From the IMG/VR virus record IMGVR_UViG_3300023184_004954, positions 1-64,000 of that record: a stretch of DNA of 64,000 nucleotides; one strand, written 5' to 3'. Numbering within the stretch: position 1 is the stretch's first letter; each line of letters opens with the position of its first letter. This document shows positions 50,423 to 59,031 of the stretch, in pieces. Origin of the DNA: a virus. A program made the translations under genes and the position numbers. The notes below the pieces were generated by a model that did no database searches, was not told the DNA's origin, and was given only the letters and a program-made list of their open reading frames with translations.

Positions 50423-51079
50423 TTATCTTTCGGTACTAGTACCTAACCTATAAACATATAATCTGTCTTGTAATTGGTGAAATTTATATCCGTGTGATAT
50501 TGCCCTTTGCCACAAGTCCCAATCTTCCCACCCTTTTTTATTTTGATACCCTCCGAGAAAATCAATACATTCTTTTCTTATAATCATTGAACCGTGAGTC
50601 AACACGTTTTGATTAAGTATTGTTTTTTTTATGTCTTCGTGAGTGACAAAATGACCCTCACTAAAACAACTATTAAACATATTTGATTCATTTAAACCTT
50701 GTATATTCCAAGATAAAGTACCTAAAAAATCAACTTCATTTTCATTTATAAATGACATTTGTTTTTCTAATTTTTCAGGAGTATATAAGTCGTCTGCATC
50801 CAAAAAACCAACCCATTCACTCTCAATTTTTTTTAAACCAAAATTTTTTGCAAATGATAAACCTTCTTTTTTTTCTTTTATTAAATAATCAATATTTAAT
50901 TTGTATTTTTTATTTTCAATTAATTTTTTAGTTTGTTCCCAACACTCGTCTAAAACAATTAATATGTTAAAATCTTTATAAGTTTGTTTTTCTAAAGAAT
51001 CTATTGATTTAATTAATAATGAATCGTGTAAATCATTTTTACTATGTATACAAATTAAAATTGTTAATTTTTTTTTCAT
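50423..51079 (-). CDS. Family 2 glycosyltransferase
   Basis: A 218-aa GT2 enzyme: TILICIHSKNDLHDSLLIKS, SLEKQTYKDFNILIVLDE, the D-x-D motif in GFLDADDLYTPEKLE, and the acceptor signature GGYQNKKGWEDWDLW (ED motif). Overlaps the upstream gene by 4 nt. Confidence 0.88.
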   Translation of the reverse strand: MKKKLTILICIHSKNDLHDSLLIKSIDSLEKQTYKDFNILIVLDECWEQTKKLIENKKYKLNIDYLIKEKKEGLSFAKNFGLKKIESEWVGFLDADDLYTPEKLEKQMSFINENEVDFLGTLSWNIQGLNESNMFNSCFSEGHFVTHEDIKKTILNQNVLTHGSMIIRKECIDFLGGYQNKKGWEDWDLWQRAISHGYKFHQLQDRLYVYRLGTSTER

Positions 51080-51726
51080 AAAAATTTATAATAATCAGGA
51101 TGTCTATTATTAAACTCATCAAAAACATCCCCAACAAATTCTTTATTTATTCTTTCGGTTGGAAATTTGTTTTTTTCTTTCTCAAAATTTAAGAATGAAT
51201 CGTGTATAAATGAATTAGTTTTAATAATTGGATAAATCTTTTCTTTTAAAAAATTTTGGTCTACTTGCCAAAAATCACCTTTTGTATATTCATTTATTAA
51301 ATCCTTTATGTTTTTTAAAACATCATTTCTACAACCCCACATCCCACCTAAAATTTCAGTATTATGATATGGGTGGTCTCTCATAATATGAAAATCTTTA
51401 CTTGATAATAACCATTCGTCTACCGCAGACTTTTCTCTTAAACTTAATCTACTATCTGTATCTCTTGATATCATCATCTCAGAATCCTCACAAGCATAAA
51501 ATCTCCAAAACATTCCTGTCCAATCTCCTTGTTCGTCCATAAAAATAACTTCGGTATTTGTTATTTTATTTAAATCATTAATAATATCTGTAGGAACACT
51601 TTTGCCGACATAAAATCTACAAACCCAATCAGGATATATTTCTTTTGCCAACTCAGCGTTTCTAATAGCACCTATTGTATATTTTGGATTGTCTCCCCAC
51701 AAAGAAAAACTTATAATTTTTTTCAT
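51076..51726 (-). CDS. Putative GT-A glycosyltransferase
   Basis: A 216-aa protein. It starts KKIISFSLWGDNPKYTIGAI, has ISRDTDSRLSLREK with a D-x-D and a G-G-M-W-G-C donor-site-like segment, and ends in a helix. It looks like a nucleotide-sugar transferase of GT-A fold; family number not assigned. Confidence 0.62.
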   Translation of the reverse strand: MKKIISFSLWGDNPKYTIGAIRNAELAKEIYPDWVCRFYVGKSVPTDIINDLNKITNTEVIFMDEQGDWTGMFWRFYACEDSEMMISRDTDSRLSLREKSAVDEWLLSSKDFHIMRDHPYHNTEILGGMWGCRNDVLKNIKDLINEYTKGDFWQVDQNFLKEKIYPIIKTNSFIHDSFLNFEKEKNKFPTERINKEFVGDVFDEFNNRHPDYYKFL

Positions 51727-52388
51727 AGTCCAAAATTATTTGATTTTCTTTTATTAAATGTTTCTCTATCCAAACTTTCATTTTTTATATTTGTCATATG
51801 TATTTTGTCTCTATTACCAAACCCCCAATCAGGGTGTTCATGTTTTATAATAACATTACTAATATATGTTTGTTTACCAAGTATATTTGCAACAGACATA
51901 AATTCATTATCACACCAAACAGATTTATATTCCGGATTATAAATGTATCCAAATCTATCATAGTATTTTTTACCTAAAATAGAAAGAGTGTTTAATTTAT
52001 CTCCTTGATACCCATCATTAAACCAAAGAACACCATCTGTATCCGAATAGTGATTTTTCATTTTATTGATGATAATTTCATCATATCCTTTAACAATTGG
52101 AATCATGTCATCAGATGCTAGTAATACTATGTCCCAATCAGTTATTTTTTCCAAATCTTTATTAATTGCATCTATTTTAGTTTTAGAATCGCCATAATAA
52201 TAGGTCAAATTTTCATAACTATTTAATATTTCTCTTATATCTTCATTATTCATTTCGGAGTCATCTTCATCCATTGTAATTAAAAAATGAACATTATTCT
52301 TTTTTGAAAGAAAACTATAATATTTTTTTAGAATTAATAAAAATTTATTTTTTCTATTTCTTGTTGGAAATTTTATTAATAATTTCAT
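51723..52388 (-). CDS. Putative GT-A glycosyltransferase
   Basis: A 221-aa protein: MKLLIKFPTRNRKNKFLLIL, HFLITMDEDD, LLASDDMIP (D-D motif) and KHEHPDWGFGNRD near the C-terminus. Similar to GT2-like enzymes with a reduced acceptor domain. Overlaps its neighbours by a few bases. Confidence 0.62.
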   Translation of the reverse strand: MKLLIKFPTRNRKNKFLLILKKYYSFLSKKNNVHFLITMDEDDSEMNNEDIREILNSYENLTYYYGDSKTKIDAINKDLEKITDWDIVLLASDDMIPIVKGYDEIIINKMKNHYSDTDGVLWFNDGYQGDKLNTLSILGKKYYDRFGYIYNPEYKSVWCDNEFMSVANILGKQTYISNVIIKHEHPDWGFGNRDKIHMTNIKNESLDRETFNKRKSNNFGL

Positions 52389-54022
52389 TATGATAAAATT
52401 TTTAAATATTCATTTTTTATTTGATTAGCAACATTTGAGGAATAATATTTTTCAATATCTGAAGGAACATCATATTTATTTTTCTCAATAATATCTCCGT
52501 TGGAGTCTACCTTGTATATCCAACCAGATTTTCCTGACATCCATCCTTCAATAGTTGTTCTTCCTAATTGAATCCCTGCGGTTTCTTTACAATTTTTAAC
52601 AAATTTTTCAACATTCCAAGTAGATGGAAAATATTTTACGTGAGTGTTTTTTAATATTGAATCAAGATATTGTGATTTATTTTCCCCAACTAACCATAGT
52701 TCTTGAGAATTTAATTTTGTATATTCAATTAAATCCATAATTGTTTTTTCTCTCAAATAGTCAATTGTTCCGACAAAAAGTGTATAATTTTCAGTTTTAA
52801 TGTTTTTATCATTAAATTTTGTATTATCAATGGGATTATAAATTATTTCAATATCTTTTTCAGGTATATCAAATTTTTGCATATAATCTTTTATTTCTTG
52901 TCTAATTGCAATATATTTTTTTACTTTTTCATTTTTAACAGGATTCTCTAACTCAATAACTTCTGAATGTATTGTATAAACTTTATCTATTTCAGGATAC
53001 ATTTGAAATATTCTTTCAGCAACAGGTTTATGTTGAACATGAATGATATCAAAATTGACATCAGAAACTCTATACATATTGTTTAGTTCGCTTGGTTGGA
53101 ATCCCTGAGGTGTATTAAATCCCCATTTTCCATCCCCTAATTTGTATCCTGGTGGGTTTGCAAATGGAACAACCTTAATTCCATCTTTTTTTGCCATTTC
53201 GGTTAATGGTCCACCAATTTCTGATAATACTGTTACATCACAATTTAATTTAATTAAATTTTTTGCCAATTCATAAACATAAAGTTCAGAACCTGTAAAT
53301 GTTCTAAAGAATAAACAACCAATTAATACTTTAATTTTTCTATTTGAATCAAACGGTAATTTTAAAGGTAAATTATCTTTGAATTTATTTGCAAAAAATA
53401 TTTTATTCTCTTCCCATTTGTTATTTGTCATTCCAATTGATTTATGGGTTATTCTTATATTTGTTATAACCCCAACTTTAACTCCTTCTAAATGGTTGGA
53501 TAATGAAAATGATGTATCATAAAAATGAAAACCTTCAAATGATTCATCAAATGTTTTTTTAATTCTTTTTTTGTGGAGAGCAATGAAAAGTCCGTCAATA
53601 ATTAAAGTTTGGCATATTCCATTTTCAAATGAGTCTGAATATTTTGATTCCCATTTTTTTCCTTCATTTTCGTGATTAACAATTCCTACCATTTTATTTT
53701 TTTCATCCCACCATCTTCCGCTGTTAGTCAAAGATGTTGTTCCTGCAACACCTAAGATACCAAAATCACTTTTCTCAAAGTGTTTTAGTAATTTACTATA
53801 CCAAGAGGTGGTATCAAATAAAATATCATCATGACATAAAACAACAATATCTGTATCAGATTCATTTAAAATTTCATTATAAACCTGACTTAATGATTTT
53901 TCACCATTATTAACTTTTTCTATAACATTAATTTTTTTAAACCCAGATGTTTTTTTAATATATTCTATAAATTCTGGATTATGTTTCCTTGTGGAATATC
54001 CTACTGTAATTAATTCTGACAT
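52388..54022 (-). CDS. Two-domain glycosyltransferase (GT2-like plus GT4)
   Basis: A 544-aa protein fusing two units. Residues 1-210 are GT-A-like (VVLCHDDILFDTTSWYSKLL, GVAGTTSLTNSGRWWD). Residues 220-544 are GT-B (KVLIGCLFFRTFTGSELYVY; IAIRQEIKDYMQ; IIYNPID; LFVGTIDYLREK; LGRTTIEGWMSGKSGWI). It may add two sugars in succession to the same acceptor. Confidence 0.78.
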   Translation of the reverse strand: MSELITVGYSTRKHNPEFIEYIKKTSGFKKINVIEKVNNGEKSLSQVYNEILNESDTDIVVLCHDDILFDTTSWYSKLLKHFEKSDFGILGVAGTTSLTNSGRWWDEKNKMVGIVNHENEGKKWESKYSDSFENGICQTLIIDGLFIALHKKRIKKTFDESFEGFHFYDTSFSLSNHLEGVKVGVITNIRITHKSIGMTNNKWEENKIFFANKFKDNLPLKLPFDSNRKIKVLIGCLFFRTFTGSELYVYELAKNLIKLNCDVTVLSEIGGPLTEMAKKDGIKVVPFANPPGYKLGDGKWGFNTPQGFQPSELNNMYRVSDVNFDIIHVQHKPVAERIFQMYPEIDKVYTIHSEVIELENPVKNEKVKKYIAIRQEIKDYMQKFDIPEKDIEIIYNPIDNTKFNDKNIKTENYTLFVGTIDYLREKTIMDLIEYTKLNSQELWLVGENKSQYLDSILKNTHVKYFPSTWNVEKFVKNCKETAGIQLGRTTIEGWMSGKSGWIYKVDSNGDIIEKNKYDVPSDIEKYYSSNVANQIKNEYLKILS

Positions 54023-54031
54023 ATTTTGTTT

Positions 54032-54643
54032 TTAAATTATTCCTGTTGAGCCAAATCCGTTTGAACCTCTATCAGTATCTTCAAAGGTATCTACTTCCAT
54101 TAAATCAACAAATTTTCCATTTAATACTGGACATAACACAGCTTGAGCTATTTTCATACCTTTTGGTATCGTAACAGACGCATTGTTGGTGTTAAATACA
54201 ATTGCCTTAACTTCTCCTGAATAACCTTGGTCTACAGTGCCAGGGGAGTTTAAAATCATTAATCCTTGGTTTATTGCCAATCCGCTTTTTGTTCTAACTT
54301 GAATTTCCAATCCTTCTCCAAATTGGAAGGACAATCCTGTTGGAACAAATGCTCTTCCGAGAGCTGGGATTATAACATCTTCAACTGAATGTAAATCAAA
54401 CCCCGAATCCGAAGGATAGTTATATTTCGGAATAATTGCGTCGGGATGAAGTTTTTTGATTTTAACTTTTTGAATTCTAATCATATTGCTAATATCTTGT
54501 TCCATTTCTGTACCAAAATTTGAGTTAATGAAATCATCTAATTGTTTTTGATAATCTTCATCAGGTACAAACCCTTCAGATATTTGTATTTTTTCAAATT
54601 GTTTTTTTATCTCCTCAAGAGATTCCATATCAATGTTTTGCAT
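54032..54643 (-). CDS. dut: dUTPase with N-terminal extension
   Basis: A 203-aa protein. Residues 75-203 are a trimeric dUTPase with motifs SDSGFDLHS, VRTKSGLA, GTVDQGYSGEVKA, and RGSNGFGSTG at the C-terminus. It hydrolyses dUTP and limits uracil in phage DNA. About 65 residues at the N-terminus are acidic and helical and not part of the usual family, so they may add a protein contact. Overlaps the exonuclease gene by 1 nt. Confidence 0.92.
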   Translation of the reverse strand: MQNIDMESLEEIKKQFEKIQISEGFVPDEDYQKQLDDFINSNFGTEMEQDISNMIRIQKVKIKKLHPDAIIPKYNYPSDSGFDLHSVEDVIIPALGRAFVPTGLSFQFGEGLEIQVRTKSGLAINQGLMILNSPGTVDQGYSGEVKAIVFNTNNASVTIPKGMKIAQAVLCPVLNGKFVDLMEVDTFEDTDRGSNGFGSTGII

Positions 54644-55371
54644 TATTCTAATGTTTTTAATTTTTTAATTATGTCTATTAATACTCGGACATCATTTTCA
54701 CAATATTCGGTAATTTCTTTTAATTTATTTTCATTCCAGTAAGCGTTATGGACTTTATCTCCGGTTACTTCACCTTCTTTTGGTGATGGAATATCCATAG
54801 TCGCACAAAGTAAATCTAATGAACCTATGGATGTATAAGCCCCATATTGCCATACTTCTTTGGTGTCTATTGCTTTTATTTCCCAAGGTTTTGTATCATA
54901 ACTTGGAAGTATTGATGGTGGCATAAGTCCGTTGATAATCATTCTTTTTGCGAGCATTGGAATATCAAAATTCTTTAAGTTATGTCCACACAAGAAAAAA
55001 TCAAGTTTTCCACATCTATTTAACAATGTTTGACACTCTTTTAATAACTTTTTCTCATCATCACCTGAAAAAGTTTGGGTTTTAATCTCATCTTTATCTG
55101 TAACAAATGCAACGCTTACACAAACAATCTTTGCAAATTCAGGAACAAGAGCTGCTCTTTTAATGAAAATATTATTCATTTTTACAAGTTCCACATCTTT
55201 ATGAGAGACTGCGGTATCATCTTCCGGAAATCTTTTTAGAAACCAATCAAAATATTTTATAAATTGAGCGTAAACTGAAGGATTGTTTTTCTTACATTCT
55301 TTCAAATCTTTACAACCACCAACAGTCTCAATATCAATAAATAAAATCTTAGTTATAGGTATTTTTATCAT
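54643..55371 (-). CDS. 3'-5' exonuclease (DEDDy, PolB-exonuclease-like)
   Basis: A 242-aa protein. ILFIDIETVGG (DxE), CGHNLKNFDIPMLAKR (N-x5-D) and EYCENDVRVLIDI (Y-x3-D) form the DEDDy site; the arrangement matches the PF10108-type stand-alone exonucleases. Probably DNA or RNA trimming. It overlaps both neighbours by a few nt. Confidence 0.85.
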   Translation of the reverse strand: MIKIPITKILFIDIETVGGCKDLKECKKNNPSVYAQFIKYFDWFLKRFPEDDTAVSHKDVELVKMNNIFIKRAALVPEFAKIVCVSVAFVTDKDEIKTQTFSGDDEKKLLKECQTLLNRCGKLDFFLCGHNLKNFDIPMLAKRMIINGLMPPSILPSYDTKPWEIKAIDTKEVWQYGAYTSIGSLDLLCATMDIPSPKEGEVTGDKVHNAYWNENKLKEITEYCENDVRVLIDIIKKLKTLE

Positions 55372-56582
55372 TTTATTAAACTTTTATAAAATTCAGCTCT
55401 ATTTTTTGTTACAACATTTAAATCATATGTGTCTTTTACTGTCTCATACAATCTTTCTCCCATATCTTTAATCATATTTGGATTCTTAACTAATTTCTCA
55501 ATAAACTTTGCCCAATCACTATGATTCCTATTCTCATCAACTAACAACGCATTTCCGTCCACAAATTTACCATTATCTAAGCAATGTTTCAAATCTAATG
55601 TGTAAGGCCCCAAATTTGATGCAATTATTGCTTTTTTATAAAATCCTGACTCAATAACTTTAAGTTGAGATTTAACTCTATTAAAGATATGATTTTTAAT
55701 CGGAGCCAAAGATATATCAAATTTTGAATAGTTTTTTGCGTAAGATGTTACGGGTTTTGTCCATACTCTAACATAAGCTTCTTTTTCCACATTTTCAAAT
55801 ACTTCATCTTTAAAGTTATCTAAAAACTTTTTATACTCAGGAGTTATTGTTGAATAATTCTGTGTAAATATTTTCTCATATGCAACCCATACTGTTTCGT
55901 GGGGTAGAATATTTCTTTTCTTTTGTTCTCCTGTTTGTTGATTGATTTCTGTCATTGTCCCTCTCGTATCAAATCCACATAAAACAAATTGAAGTTTATC
56001 TTGATATGAACTTAATTTACTAAAGGATTGGTCTAGCAATTGTAAATCATGTAGATGGGATGAACCGCCTAACCATCCAACTCTTATTCTATCTGATTCA
56101 GGTGTTGGTTCACAAAACTGAGGTTCCTTTGGATTTATTGCGTTTGGAAAAATGAAAACATTCTTATTGATACTTTTTATTTCATCAGCAAAAATTGTTG
56201 TGGTTGTTGTTACATATTGAGCAACCCTTAAGTTGGCAATTATTTTTTCATTAATCTTATTGATTTTAATAATGTCATGAATCGGATGTTCTTTTCCTGG
56301 CATCCAATAATCATCCAAATCACAAATGGTAATAATACCTAATGAATTTAATTTTTGAACTAACTCAATAGACCTGTCAAAATCAGGACTAATACTTCTA
56401 TGATATACAACAATCTGATATTGACCCCAAAAGTTCATATCTCCCATATCAGGTTCAAATATAATATCTACGTGGAAATCATCACCATATAGGTTCTGTA
56501 AGAAAATGTGGGGGTCAACTGAACGGAATTTACCCACTCCAGTTCTGTCTGAAGGGATTACTAATACTTTAATTTTTGACAT
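55368..56582 (-). CDS. Glycosyltransferase (GT4-like)
   Basis: A 404-aa GT-B enzyme: N-terminal VLVIPSDRTGVGKFRSVDPH, TICDLDDYWMPGKEHPIHD, NAINPKEPQF and the donor domain with RVGWLGGSSHLHDLQLLD and QLKVIESGFYKKAIIASN. It is the first gene of the long minus-strand glycan operon. No clear late motif or host promoter was found upstream. Confidence 0.82.
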   Translation of the reverse strand: MSKIKVLVIPSDRTGVGKFRSVDPHIFLQNLYGDDFHVDIIFEPDMGDMNFWGQYQIVVYHRSISPDFDRSIELVQKLNSLGIITICDLDDYWMPGKEHPIHDIIKINKINEKIIANLRVAQYVTTTTTIFADEIKSINKNVFIFPNAINPKEPQFCEPTPESDRIRVGWLGGSSHLHDLQLLDQSFSKLSSYQDKLQFVLCGFDTRGTMTEINQQTGEQKKRNILPHETVWVAYEKIFTQNYSTITPEYKKFLDNFKDEVFENVEKEAYVRVWTKPVTSYAKNYSKFDISLAPIKNHIFNRVKSQLKVIESGFYKKAIIASNLGPYTLDLKHCLDNGKFVDGNALLVDENRNHSDWAKFIEKLVKNPNMIKDMGERLYETVKDTYDLNVVTKNRAEFYKSLIK

Positions 56583-56701
56583 ATTTACAATTATAATTTT
56601 AAGAAATTTTGAGATATTATAACCTTCAAAATAACTTCTAAATTATAAACATTGTTTTTAATTAATTCAAGTCTGATTAATGGAATAAGTATTAAATAAA
56701 C

Positions 56702-56709
56702 ATATTTAT
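56702..56709 (+). promoter_or_regulatory. Putative late promoter, 4 nt before ATG
   Basis: ATATTTAT, 4 nt before the ATG at 56714. Confidence 0.55.
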
Positions 56710-56713
56710 AATT

Positions 56714-57262
56714 ATGAAAAAGTTTATGTCAATTGAAGAAATGAATATAGTACCCAAGAAAAAAATTGGGAGTGGTATGGAACATGATGTTTATCCAAGT
56801 ACTAATCAAGATGTGGTAATTAAAACTATATCCTCAAGATTTGGAAAAACATTACCAAAAATCAGAATGGCTTGGGTTAATTTATTTCAGGAACACCCTG
56901 ATATTTTTCCAAAAGTAATAAAAGTAACAGAAACATATGTTGTCTTAGAAAAATTAGACACTAATAAAGCAATGTCTGAATACCTAACTTTAGATGGTCT
57001 ATTAAAAGAAGATAGGGAAATATGGGAAGGTGATTTTGCGTATACCTTATTTCTCATATATGAAGGTTCTGATGAAGATAAATTAACGGCGATTGATGAA
57101 CATTTTGAGAATATGGGTGATAAAGCTTTTAATTTATACTCTAAATGGAGAGATTTAATATTAAAGTTTTTAGATATTATGCCTCATGATTATTATTCCG
57201 ATTTACATGTTGGTCAATTTGGGTATTCCAAAGACGGAACATTAAAAATATTAGACTTTTAA
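56714..57262 (+). CDS. Minimal protein-kinase-like protein
   Basis: A 182-aa protein with a kinase-type N-lobe: IGSGMEHDVY (Gly-rich loop, 18-27) and VVIKT (Lys37). Near the C-terminus comes the catalytic loop YYSDLHVGQFGYSK (Asp163; Asn replaced by Gln168), then LKILDF with Asp181 at the DFG position. The protein ends right there, so the activation segment and the rest of the C-lobe are absent. It could phosphorylate a small substrate or be a pseudoenzyme. A terminator follows. Confidence 0.7.
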   Translation: MKKFMSIEEMNIVPKKKIGSGMEHDVYPSTNQDVVIKTISSRFGKTLPKIRMAWVNLFQEHPDIFPKVIKVTETYVVLEKLDTNKAMSEYLTLDGLLKEDREIWEGDFAYTLFLIYEGSDEDKLTAIDEHFENMGDKAFNLYSKWRDLILKFLDIMPHDYYSDLHVGQFGYSKDGTLKILDF

Positions 57263-57268
57263 TAAAAA

Positions 57269-57288
57269 ACCCCACTGAAAAGTGGGGG
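57269..57288 (+). terminator. Terminator-like hairpin
   Basis: AACCCCAC pairs with GTGGGG around TGAAAA; no T run follows, but an A run precedes, so it may serve the minus strand better. Confidence 0.6.
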
Positions 57289-57299
57289 AATATAAAGTG

Positions 57300-57878
57300 T
57301 TAACTTAATTTTTTAATTTTTGTTACTTTTCCTTCAAACACATGTTTTCCAACTTTAAAAGAAAAAACCTCATTAGATTTTTCAGTTGATTCAACTAACA
57401 AACCATTTTTTTTCAAAGCGTTGTTAACGGCTTCTTCAATCATTTCTTGTATTTGTTCAAAATCAAAATTTGAAGGTGTTTCAGCTCTTTTGGGTGTTTC
57501 TTTTCTTGATGGTTCTGATTTATATTCTGATTTGTTATCTCTCATCAATCTTGTTGCTCTTTCAACCAAATCATTAGATAATGTACCACTTTGTTGTTGT
57601 GGTTGAGCAATCGGATGTTCCATCATTAGTTTTTTAATCTCATCAGGTAGTTTTGAATTCTTGATGGCATCTGTAGTTATTGGTTGCATTTGTCTGGTTG
57701 GAGGTATATAAGAATTTTGAGATTGTTCTAACATACCTTCAGGGATATTGTATTTTGCTTCAGGCATTGCATATTCCTGCAGACTTGTTGGGGGTAATGA
57801 CCCCTTCTTTATTGTTTCGCTTTTATCCATTATCGCTTTTGATATGGCTAATTTTTGCATTAATTCTTGTTCATTCAT
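57300..57878 (-). CDS. Hypothetical protein, Gln/Lys-rich
   Basis: A 192-aa protein: helical N-terminus (MNEQELMQKLAISKAIMDKS), a disordered Pro/Gln-rich middle, and a C-terminal module (FSFKVGKHVFEGKVTKIKKL) that looks like a small beta barrel. No family recognised. Confidence 0.6.
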   Translation of the reverse strand: MNEQELMQKLAISKAIMDKSETIKKGSLPPTSLQEYAMPEAKYNIPEGMLEQSQNSYIPPTRQMQPITTDAIKNSKLPDEIKKLMMEHPIAQPQQQSGTLSNDLVERATRLMRDNKSEYKSEPSRKETPKRAETPSNFDFEQIQEMIEEAVNNALKKNGLLVESTEKSNEVFSFKVGKHVFEGKVTKIKKLS

Positions 57879-57882
57879 AAAT

Positions 57883-58263
57883 TTAAAATTGTGCTATAAG
57901 TATAATACTTTTCATGCTTTTGTCACCATTTGCGTTAAAATTTGGTCTCATTTCTGTAAAATTTTCTCCGGTTGGTGAAAAAGTTAAAATTTTATCCAAT
58001 CTAAAATATCTCCAACTTGGTAAAGGTTTTTCACCTTTATATGCTTTATGTGAAGCCCCTTCTTGGTCCCAGGCCCTTAAAACTTTATTTCCTTGTTTAC
58101 TAACACCTAAACACACAGGTTCAATTTGACGAATACCTTTACCACCTGGTTCATCTCCGTCATAATACATTTGAACAATTTGCTTATTTTTAATTGCGTC
58201 TATAACTTTATCCATAGAAGCAACTTCACAAATTAAATCTTTAAGTGTGTCTTTAAATTTCAT
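57883..58263 (-). CDS. WYL-domain-like protein
   Basis: A 126-aa protein: KVIDAIKNKQIVQMYYDGDE, GIRQIEPVCLGVSKQGNKVL, then RYFRLDKI, the pattern of WYL domains (ligand-binding regulators), here without any DNA-binding part. It could sense a nucleotide or nucleic acid. Overlaps the next gene's stop by 1 nt. Confidence 0.72.
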   Translation of the reverse strand: MKFKDTLKDLICEVASMDKVIDAIKNKQIVQMYYDGDEPGGKGIRQIEPVCLGVSKQGNKVLRAWDQEGASHKAYKGEKPLPSWRYFRLDKILTFSPTGENFTEMRPNFNANGDKSMKSIILIAQF

Positions 58264-58562
58264 TATATTTGAAAGTTAGGGTATGTGTTAGATGAGCTAT
58301 ATGTATTCACTCTTAATTCCATTCTTCTTTCAAGAACATCTTCTCTTGTTCCGACAGCTTGGTTATATACATCAAGAAATACTCCTGTTCCTCTACCTTT
58401 AGAATCACCATCAGCGATAGCGTTTGGGTTTGTTGCAGAATATTCATCGGCAGTTGCGATATATTCATTCTTTGGTAAAAGTTTTGACCTTTCTCTATCT
58501 GCAACCGCTGTTAATTGGTTTGCAACATCTTGACTTAAGTCAATTGCTAATTCATTTGCCAT
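58263..58562 (-). CDS. Small hypothetical protein
   Basis: A 99-aa protein, rich in Ala/Asp/Asn/Gly (MANELAIDLSQDVANQL). No domain known. Coupled to the WYL gene; similar in style to small virion proteins. Confidence 0.58.
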   Translation of the reverse strand: MANELAIDLSQDVANQLTAVADRERSKLLPKNEYIATADEYSATNPNAIADGDSKGRGTGVFLDVYNQAVGTREDVLERRMELRVNTYSSSNTYPNFQI

Positions 58563-58566
58563 AGTT

Positions 58567-59031
58567 TTAAATTTTTGATATTAATTCATTTATTCGTTTT
58601 AAACTTTCTGTAACTGCCGTATTATATTTATCAACAGTCTTTAAATGTTCTTGAGAATGTCTCACATTACCAAAAGTTTTTTCGTGAGGTTTTATATGTT
58701 GGTTTTGCATCCCTGTTTCAGACTTATTATTTTTTGTCATATGAATCCCTTCTCTCATCTGTCTTAACTGAGTATCAACCCAATGTTTCATTTCAATCCC
58801 ACCATTTAATATGTATGAAGGGTCTTTATGGTTACCTTTAAAATTATCAAAGAAGTTTTTGATTCTTTTTAATTGTTTATAGGTTATTGTATATTGAGAT
58901 TGTAATTCTTGATTTCTTTTAAATCCTTCAGTATTTTCATTCGCACCTTTAACTTTATGAAAATTTCTTTTCATATGTTCCCTCTTATCAACGGGGAATT
59001 CAACACTATCGTCGTATATTTCTTTATTCAC
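58567..59031 (-). CDS. Hypothetical protein
   Basis: A 154-aa basic, helical protein (KRNFHKVKGANENTEGFKRN). No domain recognised. Overlaps the upstream gene by 8 nt, so translationally coupled. Confidence 0.58.
   Translation of the reverse strand: MNKEIYDDSVEFPVDKREHMKRNFHKVKGANENTEGFKRNQELQSQYTITYKQLKRIKNFFDNFKGNHKDPSYILNGGIEMKHWVDTQLRQMREGIHMTKNNKSETGMQNQHIKPHEKTFGNVRHSQEHLKTVDKYNTAVTESLKRINELISKI

Noticed and set aside
52388-54022. Two glycosyltransferase genes fused by sequencing error
   Set aside because: The reading frame is continuous with a plausible linker and no stop or repeat at the junction, so a true two-domain protein is preferred.
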